Origin: an uncultured Pseudomonadota bacterium
GTDB taxonomy: Bacteria; Pseudomonadota; Gammaproteobacteria; Methylococcales; Methylomonadaceae
Length of the DNA: 5,663 bases
NCBI GenBank assembly: GCA_903904275.1
Contig: CAIVBX010000199.1
Location: 1-5,663 of the forward strand
Reading direction: 5' to 3'
The position numbers and the translations under genes were made by a program. Position 1 is the stretch's first letter; each line of letters begins with the position of its first letter. The notes beneath the pieces are model-generated. The model was not told where the DNA came from. It worked only from the letters and a program-made list of their open reading frames with translations, and searched no databases. Below, in pieces: positions 1-5,663 of this stretch.

Positions 1-44
1 GTAAATAGTATTAAGTTTTATGGGAAGAATAAAAAACACAAGCA

Positions 45-320
45 TTAAATTAAAAAACCCCGCTTTTCTGTAATTCTTATGGAAAGAACTTTAATTGAAG
101 AAGTAACGACTTTTGTATTCTCAACCACTGGCAAATTCTGATTCTGCTTTATTGGTTGTATATTTTGATTCTGACTATCTAGTAGAACATTTTCTGGACT
201 TTTGACTTCCTGCTTATTTCCACTCTTCCCTAAATAATAAGCTCCTCCACCCACTACTGCTACCCCTAGAACTATAGCTAAGATTAAACCAATACCTATA
301 AATCCTTTGTTTTTGTTCAT
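45..320 (-). CDS. Small single-pass membrane protein of unknown function, possibly acquired or truncated
   Basis: This 91-residue protein is not one I can name. After a short basic start (MNKNK) it has a strongly hydrophobic, glycine- and valine-rich segment at about residues 6-30, ending in GGGAYYLGKSG. That fits one membrane anchor or uncleaved signal. A polar, Gln/Asn-rich tail (residues 47-63) follows, then a short basic end. K-G-F before the hydrophobic run resembles a class III prepilin site, but the Glu at mature position 5 is missing, so I do not call a pilin. From memory, similar N-termini are common in small proteins of Patescibacteria (CPR); this is unchecked. Five of ten isoleucines use ATA, whereas the neighbouring LysR and spoT genes favour ATT, which hints at transfer. 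The ATG at 320 has no close Shine-Dalgarno; the good one lies 30 bases upstream before an out-of-frame ATG. The C-terminus runs through a G4T6 tract just before the stop and could be a truncation. It lies divergent to the LysR gene. Confidence 0.55.
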   Translation of the reverse strand: MNKNKGFIGIGLILAIVLGVAVVGGGAYYLGKSGNKQEVKSPENVLLDSQNQNIQPIKQNQNLPVVENTKVVTSSIKVLSIRITEKRGFLI

Positions 321-323
321 TTG

Positions 324-336
324 TGTATTGAATACA
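324..336. repeat. Perfect 13-base palindrome TGTATT-G-AATACA
   Basis: Two six-base arms flank a single central base, which suits a protein-binding half-site pair better than an RNA hairpin. It sits between the Shine-Dalgarno and the ATG of the small membrane protein, inside the 5' end of the transcript. A bound repressor here would act as a roadblock; this role is inference only. Confidence 0.3.
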
Positions 337-350
337 AAGTTGCATTTTTA

Positions 351-357
351 GCTCCTT
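351..357 (-). promoter_or_regulatory. Shine-Dalgarno AAGGAGC placed before an out-of-frame ATG
   Basis: The minus strand reads AAGGAGC here. It is five bases ahead of an ATG at 345 that opens a 43-codon frame ending at a TAA at 214-216, and it is 30 bases ahead of the ATG at 320 that opens the 91-residue membrane protein. The match to the anti-Shine-Dalgarno sequence is the best near any gene in the window, yet it serves the wrong frame. It may drive a short upstream frame with reinitiation at 320, or an indel may have separated it from the original start. Confidence 0.4.
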
Positions 358-381
358 AAAATCACTATTTATGGCGAGAAC

Positions 382-412
382 ATTATGGTTACAAGTTTAA
401 CGTAAATTTCAA
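382..412 (-). promoter_or_regulatory. Candidate promoter for the small membrane protein gene
   Basis: On the minus strand TTGAAA (407-412) and CATAAT (382-387) each match the sigma-70 consensus at five of six bases, separated by 19 bases. The spacer is longer than the usual 17 and carries a TTAC-N9-GTAA dyad (389-405). Long spacers with a dyad are typical of promoters that need a regulator bound between the boxes (the MerR type), but no MerR gene is present. The LysR gene next door is the only regulator at hand. The region is AT-rich, so chance matches are likely. Confidence 0.25.
389..405. promoter_or_regulatory. TTAC-N9-GTAA dyad, candidate LysR-family operator
   Basis: This imperfect palindrome lies in the divergent region between the LysR gene and the small membrane protein gene. 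That is where LysR-type regulators usually bind to control themselves and the divergent neighbour. The arms are only four bases and the axis gives T-N13-A rather than the classic T-N11-A, so the assignment is weak. Confidence 0.2.
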
Positions 413-446
413 ATTCCAGTATTATGATTTAAAACAGACTAAAACT

Positions 447-453
447 TATAAAT
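447..453 (+). promoter_or_regulatory. Candidate -10 element (TATAAAT) for the LysR gene
   Basis: TATAAA matches the -10 consensus at five of six bases and lies 33 bases before the LysR start codon. No good -35 box stands 16-18 bases upstream (the sequence there is near ATGATT), so the promoter may be weak or need an activator. A purine-rich GAGAGA at 476-481, four bases before the ATG, is the likely ribosome-binding site. Confidence 0.3.
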
Positions 454-485
454 TACCAAGTAGTTAATCGGAAAAAGAGAGAAAA

Positions 486-1412
486 ATGGACAAATTAACC
501 AGCATGAGAGTATTTGAACGTGTGGCAAAAGCAGGCAGTTTTGTTGGTGGCGCACGCGAATTAGATATTTCTCGGGCGATGGCAACAAAACACATTATGT
601 TTTTGGAATCGGAATTGCGAACTCGTTTATTTAATCGAACAACCCGCAGTTTGAGTTTAACTGATATGGGCGTGTCGTATTTGGAACGCTGTTCACAAGT
701 ATTGCTTGATATTGAAGATATGGAATCGGCAATTACGCATTTACAATCTGAACCGCGTGGCACATTAAAAATTAGCGCACCACCCGTCATTGGTGCAACG
801 CATATCACACGAGCCGTTGCCCAATTTATTAAAAATTATCCTGATTTAAACGTCGAAATGATTTTGCAAAGTAGTCACGCTGATTTAATCGATGATGGAA
901 TTGATATTGCCATTTATTTAGGAGATTTAGACGATACCAGCATGGTCGCGCGAAAATTGGCGAGTTCTTCAATGATTGTGTGTGGTTCACCTGAGTATTT
1001 GGAAAAACATGGCGTGCCACAAACCCCCGAAGATTTAGTTAATCACAGTTGTTTAGTCAATTGGGCAAGTGCGCCGCAGGATAAATGGAAATTCAAAACA
1101 GATACGGGTTTTACAACCATTAACGTATCAGGTCGAATGCAATCGAATGTGGCAGAGGCGAATCGTGTCGCTGCATTGAATGGTTTAGGATTGGTTGTTT
1201 TAGCGACGTATGTTGTTCGTCGTGATATTGAAAAAGGAAAATTAAAGACCGTTCTCGAAAATTACGCACTTCCGCCATTAGATATTCATGCGGTTTATCC
1301 ACATCGTAAATATCTCTCGGCAAAAGTACGTTGTTTTTTAGATTTTTTACAGCAATGGCTTGAACCGCGCGTGTCAATTTCGTATTCAAGAGAAATTAAA
1401 AATGAAAATTAA
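486..1412 (+). CDS. LysR-type transcriptional regulator, CrgA-like clade
   Basis: This 308-residue protein has the usual LysR-family length and layout. Residues 1-60 form the winged helix-turn-helix: MDKLTSMRVFERVAKAGSF opens it, the recognition region is about residues 17-40, and the wing reads RLFNRTTRSLSLTD (47-60). A linker helix leads at RGTLKISAP (91-99) into the effector-binding domain, about 92-292. That domain has the periplasmic-binding-protein fold and senses a small co-inducer. The DDGIDIAI stretch (136-143), the VCGSPEYLEKHG stretch (165-176) and the VYPHRKYLSAKVR segment near the end are typical of the CrgA/AaeR-like clade, whose members control varied metabolic or stress genes. 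The effector cannot be predicted here. The start is supported by GAGAGA just upstream. It runs divergent to the small membrane protein gene and ends in a 4-base overlap with spoT, which converges on it. It probably autoregulates, as most of the family do. Confidence 0.93.
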   Translation: MDKLTSMRVFERVAKAGSFVGGARELDISRAMATKHIMFLESELRTRLFNRTTRSLSLTDMGVSYLERCSQVLLDIEDMESAITHLQSEPRGTLKISAPPVIGATHITRAVAQFIKNYPDLNVEMILQSSHADLIDDGIDIAIYLGDLDDTSMVARKLASSSMIVCGSPEYLEKHGVPQTPEDLVNHSCLVNWASAPQDKWKFKTDTGFTTINVSGRMQSNVAEANRVAALNGLGLVVLATYVVRRDIEKGKLKTVLENYALPPLDIHAVYPHRKYLSAKVRCFLDFLQQWLEPRVSISYSREIKNEN

Positions 1413-3583
1413 CCTTTGATGCGTGTAATTTTTAACACGATGGAAAGTTCTTTTAATCGGCGCATGATTTTCGCTAAATGGGTTCGGTTTTGCGCGGTCA
1501 AAATAATGGAATCAACACAAACACGAGCATCTTGCTCTACCACGGTGACATTTTCGATATTAGATTCTAATTCTGAAATTGTCGCTGCGACGGTGGCTAA
1601 TGAACCGCGTTGATTTAAAATTTCAATCCGAATTTCGGTAGCAAAATCACCTTTTGCGTCATCGCCCCAATCGACATCGAGCCAATTATTTTGCTTTTTC
1701 TTGATAAGTGCATGATTACGACAATCGTGTTGATGAACAACGATGCCTTTTCCTGGATTAAAAAAACCGATAATGGCATCGCCTGGAATGGGACGACAAC
1801 ATTTCGCTAACGCGACCACCATGCCTTCTGTACCTTTAATCATCAGCGGACGATTTTGTTTTTTGGTTTCGTCTTCGAGTTTAACATGAGTATTTACATC
1901 ATTTTGCGTCAGTTGTTTCGCAACAAGAAAGGGCATTTTATTTCCCAAACCAATGTCTTCAAGCAACATTTCAAAGGTTTTAATTCCCATCACTTTCAAC
2001 AATGTTGAAATTCTATCGTCACTAATTTGCGCGAGTTGGATATTCATGGCGGACAATTCATTTTCCAACAAACGCTTTCCTAAACTGTGCGCTTCTTTTT
2101 CTTCAATATGTTTTAAACGATTACGAATCGCCGTTCTCGCGCGTGCCGTGACAACATAATTCAACCATAACGGATTAGGTCGTGCGTGTTCACCACGAAT
2201 AATTTCAACGGTTACGCCGCTTTCTAATTGGGTTTGTAATGGAATAAGTTGCTTATCAATTTTTGCTGAAATACAAGAATTTCCTAAATCTGTATGAACT
2301 GCATAAGCAAAATCAACAATCGTTGAACCGCGTGGCAATTTTATAATTGCGCCATTCGGTGTAAAAACAAAGACTTCTTGTGGGAATAAATCGATTTTCA
2401 AATTGTCGATAAATTCAAGCGAATCACCCGCACTTTTTTGAATTTCAAGTAAATCTTTAAGCCATTCATTCGCCAAGGCTTGAAAATTGCGGTTTTTGTC
2501 GTAATCTGATTTATAAAGCCAGTGTGCGGCAATCCCAGATTCTGACATACGGTGCATTTCGTGCGTGCGAATTTGCACTTCAATTGGTACGCCATAAGGA
2601 CCAATCAAAACTGAATGTAACGATTGATAGCCATTTTCTTTAGGCAATGCAATGTAATCTTTGAATCGCCCAGGAATTGGTTTATACAAATTGTGCATCA
2701 TGCCCAAAATGCGATAACACGCATCAACATCGTCGCAATAAATCCGAAACGCATACACATCAAAAACGTCAGCTAACGGAATTTTTTTCTTCACCATTTT
2801 TTTATAAATGCTGTAGATATTTTTTTCACGTCCTGCGACATCACAAGGAAATGCAGCGTGTTCTAAACGGGCTTTCATCGTACTTTCAATGGTATCAATC
2901 ATTTTTCGACGATTACCACGCGCTTTCTTTATGGCATGACTTAAAACGGCATAACGCCACGGATACATCGCTTCAAAACTTAAACCTTCCAATTTATGAC
3001 GAATCGAATTCATCCCCAAACGGTTTGCAATTGGCGCGTAAATATCGAGCGTTTCTCTCGCAATACGCCGTTTTTTCGGCGGTTGCATCACGCCAAGCGT
3101 TTCCATATTGTGCAAACGATCCGCTAATTTAACGATAATGACACGCAAATCTTTCGCCATTGCCAAAAACATTTTTCGGACATTTTCAGCTTGCGCTTCT
3201 GCGTGAGATTGATTTTCTATTTTTGATAATTTGGTTACGCCATCAACTAATTCAGCAACTTCATTATTGAATTGCGTGGCGATTTCTTGTTTGCTAATTT
3301 CTGTGTCTTCGACAACATCATGCAAGATTGCAGCGGTAATACCGTCAGCATCCATGCGAATTTCTGCCAAACTAATTGCCACTGAAACAGGATGACAAAT
3401 GTAAGATTCACCACTTTTGCGAAATTGCCCTTTGTGAGCCGCTGCGCCAAATTCATAGGCACGCAAACATTGAGCAACGTGTTCTGCATCTAAATAGTTT
3501 TCCAATGTGTTAGCCAATCGTGCGACTAATTGTGATTCGAGTAATTCAATCGACATAACGGATTCAGATTTAGATGCAGTCAT
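1409..3583 (-). CDS. spoT: Bifunctional (p)ppGpp synthetase/hydrolase SpoT
   Basis: SpoT makes ppGpp from GDP/GTP and ATP and also hydrolyses it to pyrophosphate, setting the cytoplasmic alarmone level under starvation. Numbered from the ATG at 3583 (724 residues; E. coli SpoT has 702), the HD hydrolase is intact: H64, H88-D89, the following E92-D93 and D155 in KLADRLHN. The synthetase follows: GREKNIYSIYKKM (251-263), RFKD (306-309), NGYQSLH (317-323) and catalytic E335 in EVQIRT. RFKD is the RxKD form of bifunctional enzymes; RelA has ExDD. Next come TGS (about 403-464), a helical region, a zinc-finger-like segment with C595-C596 and C621, and a C-terminal ACT domain (about 650-722), the parts that sense acyl carrier protein or ribosome state. 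A TTG at 3589 would add two residues and an ATG at 3556 would remove nine; none has a clear Shine-Dalgarno. Starting 8 bases after the rpoZ stop, it is probably translationally coupled to rpoZ. Confidence 0.97.
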   Translation of the reverse strand: MTASKSESVMSIELLESQLVARLANTLENYLDAEHVAQCLRAYEFGAAAHKGQFRKSGESYICHPVSVAISLAEIRMDADGITAAILHDVVEDTEISKQEIATQFNNEVAELVDGVTKLSKIENQSHAEAQAENVRKMFLAMAKDLRVIIVKLADRLHNMETLGVMQPPKKRRIARETLDIYAPIANRLGMNSIRHKLEGLSFEAMYPWRYAVLSHAIKKARGNRRKMIDTIESTMKARLEHAAFPCDVAGREKNIYSIYKKMVKKKIPLADVFDVYAFRIYCDDVDACYRILGMMHNLYKPIPGRFKDYIALPKENGYQSLHSVLIGPYGVPIEVQIRTHEMHRMSESGIAAHWLYKSDYDKNRNFQALANEWLKDLLEIQKSAGDSLEFIDNLKIDLFPQEVFVFTPNGAIIKLPRGSTIVDFAYAVHTDLGNSCISAKIDKQLIPLQTQLESGVTVEIIRGEHARPNPLWLNYVVTARARTAIRNRLKHIEEKEAHSLGKRLLENELSAMNIQLAQISDDRISTLLKVMGIKTFEMLLEDIGLGNKMPFLVAKQLTQNDVNTHVKLEDETKKQNRPLMIKGTEGMVVALAKCCRPIPGDAIIGFFNPGKGIVVHQHDCRNHALIKKKQNNWLDVDWGDDAKGDFATEIRIEILNQRGSLATVAATISELESNIENVTVVEQDARVCVDSIILTAQNRTHLAKIMRRLKELSIVLKITRIKG

Positions 3584-3591
3584 AAACAATT

Positions 3592-3843
3592 TTAAAATAA
3601 AGGGTTAACTGGTTCTTTATATTCGTGAATATCACCAACACGATGTAACGCTAAAACGTTAGCTTCTGTTACATGACCTGCGGCAATTTCACGCAATGCA
3701 ACTACGGTATCTTTATTTTTTCCACGTTTCACAAACTCAGTCGCACCATGACTTAACTGACGTGCGCGGGTACTTGCTAATAAAACTAATTTAAAACGGT
3801 TTTCAAGATTTTCTAAACAATCTTCGATGGTGACTCGTGCCAT
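3592..3843 (-). CDS. rpoZ: DNA-directed RNA polymerase omega subunit
   Basis: Omega is the smallest RNA polymerase subunit. It clamps and chaperones beta-prime and, with it, forms one ppGpp-binding site. The 83-residue product starts with MARVTIEDCLENLENRF, the classic omega opening, followed by KLVLLASTRARQL (18-30) and NKDTVVALREIAAGHV (43-58). The E. coli protein is 91 residues; the C-terminal tail here is shorter and unlike it, as is common in the family. I chose the ATG at 3843 over a TTG at 3855 because GGAG (3850-3853) sits six bases before the ATG and the family begins with MARVT. It is the first gene of a two-gene unit with spoT, so polymerase ppGpp sensing and ppGpp synthesis are expressed together. 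The gmk gene that precedes it in E. coli is absent; a divergent PAS sensor lies there instead. Confidence 0.96.
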   Translation of the reverse strand: MARVTIEDCLENLENRFKLVLLASTRARQLSHGATEFVKRGKNKDTVVALREIAAGHVTEANVLALHRVGDIHEYKEPVNPLF

Positions 3844-3864
3844 TTGGCTCTCCAAAATTTAAAA

Positions 3865-3892
3865 ATTAAAACGTATTAACTCTGCTTAACAA
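3865..3892 (-). promoter_or_regulatory. Candidate sigma-70 promoter of rpoZ-spoT
   Basis: On the minus strand TTGTTA (3887-3892) and TTTAAT (3865-3870) are 16 bases apart. The -10 box matches the consensus at five of six bases and the -35 at four. A transcript from here would begin near 3858, leaving a leader of about 15 bases that still holds the GGAG ribosome-binding site. The AT-rich context makes the exact boxes uncertain. Confidence 0.35.
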
Positions 3893-3947
3893 TTCAAAAA
3901 ATGAACGTCAGCAGATAAACACAAAGCGGTTATTGTACGACGTGAGC

Positions 3948-3969
3948 TAAGATGCTGCTAGTTATCTTA
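3948..3969. repeat. Inverted repeat TAAGAT-N10-ATCTTA
   Basis: Two perfect six-base arms are separated by ten bases (3954-3963) in the middle of the rpoZ / PAS-sensor intergenic region. It could be an operator for either divergent gene or chance. Apart from this and the two candidate promoters, I see nothing else definable in 3844-4065. Confidence 0.25.
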
Positions 3970-4031
3970 CATTTTGAGCGTTGTTTGATTTATGAATGTC
4001 ATTGATTCAAAATTGTGGGATTTTATGGCAA

Positions 4032-4059
4032 TTGACCTCATCTGTTTCACTAACACTAT
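4032..4059 (+). promoter_or_regulatory. Candidate promoter of the PAS sensor, consistent with a leaderless transcript
   Basis: TTGACC (4032-4037) matches the -35 consensus at five of six bases. The best -10 at 16-base spacing is CACTAT (4054-4059), only three of six. If used, transcription would start about seven bases downstream, at or next to the A of the start codon at 4066. That agrees with the lack of any Shine-Dalgarno before this gene. Confidence 0.3.
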
Positions 4060-4065
4060 CACTCT

Positions 4066-5663
4066 ATGCAAAATTCATTAGAACGCAACGCATTTCTTGA
4101 CCATACGTTTAATAACGTTGAAGAAGCTATTTTCTTAATTGATGGAAATGCCAGATTTGTCACCGTGAACGAAAAAGCGTGCGAAAGTTTAGGTTATACA
4201 CGCGAAGAATTATTAACGTTGGGTGTATCTGATATTGAACCCGATTTTACGCTTGAACATTGGCAAGAATATCAAGCCGCTCGTATAACAACTGAACAAC
4301 ATGGCGCAGTAGAAACTCGCCACAAAACTAAAGATGGACGTATTTTCCCTGTAGAAGTGAGAGGCACTTATATCACTTATCAAGAGCGATATTACAACCT
4401 AGCGATGGTGCGCGATATTAGCGACCGTAAAAGAGCAGAAAAACAACTCCATTTACTAAATCACGCGCTCGACAAAGTCAGTGAATTTGTTTGGCTCATT
4501 GATGAAAATGCAAAATTTCAGTACAACAATGCTGAAGCCTACCGTACATTGGGCTACACGAACAAAGAACTACTACAGCTAAGTGTTTCTGATATTAACC
4601 CAGATTTTCAATTAGAAAATTGGTCTGAACATTGGCAAGACGTCAAAGCGAATGGTTCGCTCACTTTTGAAAGTTATAATCGAACAAAAGAGGGACGAAT
4701 TTTTCCTGTTGAAATCAATGCTAATTATTTTGAATTTGATGGTCAAAGTTACAATTTAGCTTTTGTTCGCGACATCACAGAACGTAAAGAAGCTGAAAAA
4801 AAACTCACGTTGTTAAACTACGCACTCGACCACATTGGTGAAGCAGCTTTGCTCGTCGATGAAAATGCAAAATTTCATTACAACAACGCCGAAGCCTGTC
4901 GCGCAACTGGATATTCACGCGAGGAATTACTCGAATTAGGTGTTCCAGATATTGACCCCGATTATCAATTAGACATTTGGCCAGCACATTGGCAAGAACT
5001 CAAAACGCATGGTTCAAAATTTTTTGAAAGTCGTCATCGAACAAAAGAAGGACGAATTTTTCCTGTTGATATTAACGCTAACTATTTTGAATTTGATGGC
5101 AAAGGTTATAATTTAGCGTTAATTCGAGATATTACCGAACGTAAAGAAGCTGAAAAAAAACTTGCGTTATTAAATTATGCGCTCGACCACGTTAATGAAT
5201 CCGCTTGGCTGATTGATGAAAATGCAAAAATTCATTACGTTAATGAAGCAGCCTGTCGCGCAACTGGATATTTACATGAAGAATTACTCAGTTTAACAAT
5301 TCCCGACATCGATCCAGATTATCAATGGGAACATTGGAATAAACATTGGCAAGACTTAGAAATAAACACTTCTATTGTTTTTGAAACCATCCACAAATCA
5401 AAAGAAGGGGTTGTTTTTCCTGTTCAAGTGAATTCTTCTCATTTTGAATTTGATGGTAAGAAATACGTTTTATCTTTCACACATGACATTACTGAAAGCA
5501 AAAAAGCACAAGAAGCCTTACAACGCAGTGAAAATTTACTCGCCGAAGCCCAACGCATCGCACATATTGGTAGTTGGGAAATTGATTTTTCAATAGGTGA
5601 ATTGAGCTGGTCAAATGAAACATACCGAATTTGGGAAATCGATAAATCGCAGTTTGGCGCGAC
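4066..5663 (+). CDS. Multi-PAS sensory protein, N-terminal part (runs off the right edge)
   Basis: The frame stays open for 532 residues to the window edge, so the output domain is unseen. It holds four tandem PAS domains of one type, about residues 5-123, 124-242, 243-361 and 362-480. Each has L-I/V-D near its start (Asp26, 146, 265, 384), a GY-x3-ELL helix (GY at 43, 163, 282, 401), a DI-x-PD segment, K-x-G-x2-FPV and a closing RDI(T/S)-x-RK-x-AEKxL linker (degenerate in the fourth). A fifth, different PAS begins with AEAQRIAHIGSWEIDFS (about 494-510), a PAS_3-like opening. There is no signal peptide or membrane segment, so the protein is probably cytoplasmic. PAS domains bind small ligands, haem or flavin, or pair proteins; the ligand is not predictable. 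Such arrays usually end in a histidine kinase, GGDEF/EAL or similar module. An in-frame TAA at 4051-4053 makes the ATG at 4066 the earliest ATG start; no Shine-Dalgarno precedes it. Confidence 0.9.
   Translation, partial: MQNSLERNAFLDHTFNNVEEAIFLIDGNARFVTVNEKACESLGYTREELLTLGVSDIEPDFTLEHWQEYQAARITTEQHGAVETRHKTKDGRIFPVEVRGTYITYQERYYNLAMVRDISDRKRAEKQLHLLNHALDKVSEFVWLIDENAKFQYNNAEAYRTLGYTNKELLQLSVSDINPDFQLENWSEHWQDVKANGSLTFESYNRTKEGRIFPVEINANYFEFDGQSYNLAFVRDITERKEAEKKLTLLNYALDHIGEAALLVDENAKFHYNNAEACRATGYSREELLELGVPDIDPDYQLDIWPAHWQELKTHGSKFFESRHRTKEGRIFPVDINANYFEFDGKGYNLALIRDITERKEAEKKLALLNYALDHVNESAWLIDENAKIHYVNEAACRATGYLHEELLSLTIPDIDPDYQWEHWNKHWQDLEINTSIVFETIHKSKEGVVFPVQVNSSHFEFDGKKYVLSFTHDITESKKAQEALQRSENLLAEAQRIAHIGSWEIDFSIGELSWSNETYRIWEIDKSQFGA
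4078..5505 (+). repeat. Four tandem 357-base units encoding PAS domains
   Basis: Units lie at about 4078-4434, 4435-4791, 4792-5148 and 5149-5505. The middle copies are alike at DNA level, not only in protein. For example CGAACAAAAGAGGGACGAAT at 4681 recurs with one change at 5038, exactly 357 bases on. GAACGTAAAGAAGCTGAAAA at 4781 recurs unchanged at 5138. CCTGTCGCGCAACTGGATAT occurs in units three and four. Units 2-4 are closest and unit 1 is the most diverged. This pattern indicates recent duplication by unequal recombination within the gene. Confidence 0.88.

Noticed and set aside
45..320. Type IV pilin-like identity for the small membrane protein
   Set aside because: K-G-F before a hydrophobic run fits loosely, but the conserved Glu at mature position 5 is missing and there is no pilin globular domain.
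464..808. A 114-codon frame on the minus strand opposite the LysR DNA-binding domain
   Set aside because: It is a shadow of the well-supported LysR gene, with no family features or ribosome-binding site.
1422..1439. Hairpin CGTGT-N8-ACACG just after the LysR stop, as a terminator
   Set aside because: The stem is only five pairs, no T-tract follows directly on either strand, and it lies inside the spoT coding sequence.
2677..3132. A 151-codon open frame on the plus strand within spoT
   Set aside because: It is antisense to the conserved synthetase and hydrolase core of spoT, has no recognisable domain, and its Cys/His-rich composition follows from reading the opposite strand of a coding gene.
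3844..3855. A longer omega start at TTG 3855 adding four residues
   Set aside because: It would overlap the GGAG ribosome-binding site, and the omega family begins with MARVT at the ATG at 3843.
3986..4010. TTGAT and ATTCAA motifs resembling an FNR site (TTGAT-N4-ATCAA)
   Set aside because: The half-sites are too far apart and the palindrome is broken at several positions.
4805..4987. A 60-codon minus-strand frame within the PAS array
   Set aside because: It lies antisense to the third PAS unit and has no coding features of its own.

Overview
The window looks like chromosomal DNA from an AT-rich gammaproteobacterium. The basis is an rpoZ-spoT gene pair with gammaproteobacterial sequence features, a CrgA-type LysR regulator and a large multi-PAS sensor. 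Such PAS arrays and this low GC content recall sulfur-oxidising Thiotrichales (Beggiatoa/Thioploca-like), but that placement is inference from protein texture and was not checked by a search.

Layout, left to right. (1) 45-320, minus: a 91-residue single-membrane-segment protein of unknown function. Its codon use differs from its neighbours, and its translation-start region is peculiar. (2) 321-485: a divergent intergenic region with promoter-like elements and small dyads. (3) 486-1412, plus: a complete LysR-type regulator. (4) 1409-3583, minus: spoT, a bifunctional (p)ppGpp synthetase/hydrolase with intact catalytic residues in both domains. Its stop codon shares a TTAA with the LysR stop, so the two genes converge with a 4-base overlap. 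(5) 3592-3843, minus: rpoZ, the RNA polymerase omega subunit, with its own Shine-Dalgarno; spoT follows 8 bases behind it. (6) 3844-4065: a 222-base divergent intergenic region. (7) 4066 to the right edge, plus: the first 532 residues of a cytoplasmic sensor made of four near-identical 119-residue PAS units and the start of a fifth, different PAS domain. The output domain lies beyond the window.

Functionally, the core is a stringent-response operon. Omega helps form the ppGpp-binding site on RNA polymerase, and SpoT sets the ppGpp level. In E. coli gmk precedes rpoZ; here that place is taken by the divergent PAS sensor gene. The LysR gene and the small membrane protein form a divergent pair, so the small protein is a candidate regulatory target, though nothing proves it. 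I see no tRNA, rRNA, CRISPR array, insertion sequence or convincing intrinsic terminator. I did not find a clearly new biological system. The points most worth a second look are the recently amplified PAS array with a possibly leaderless start, and the foreign-looking small membrane protein.
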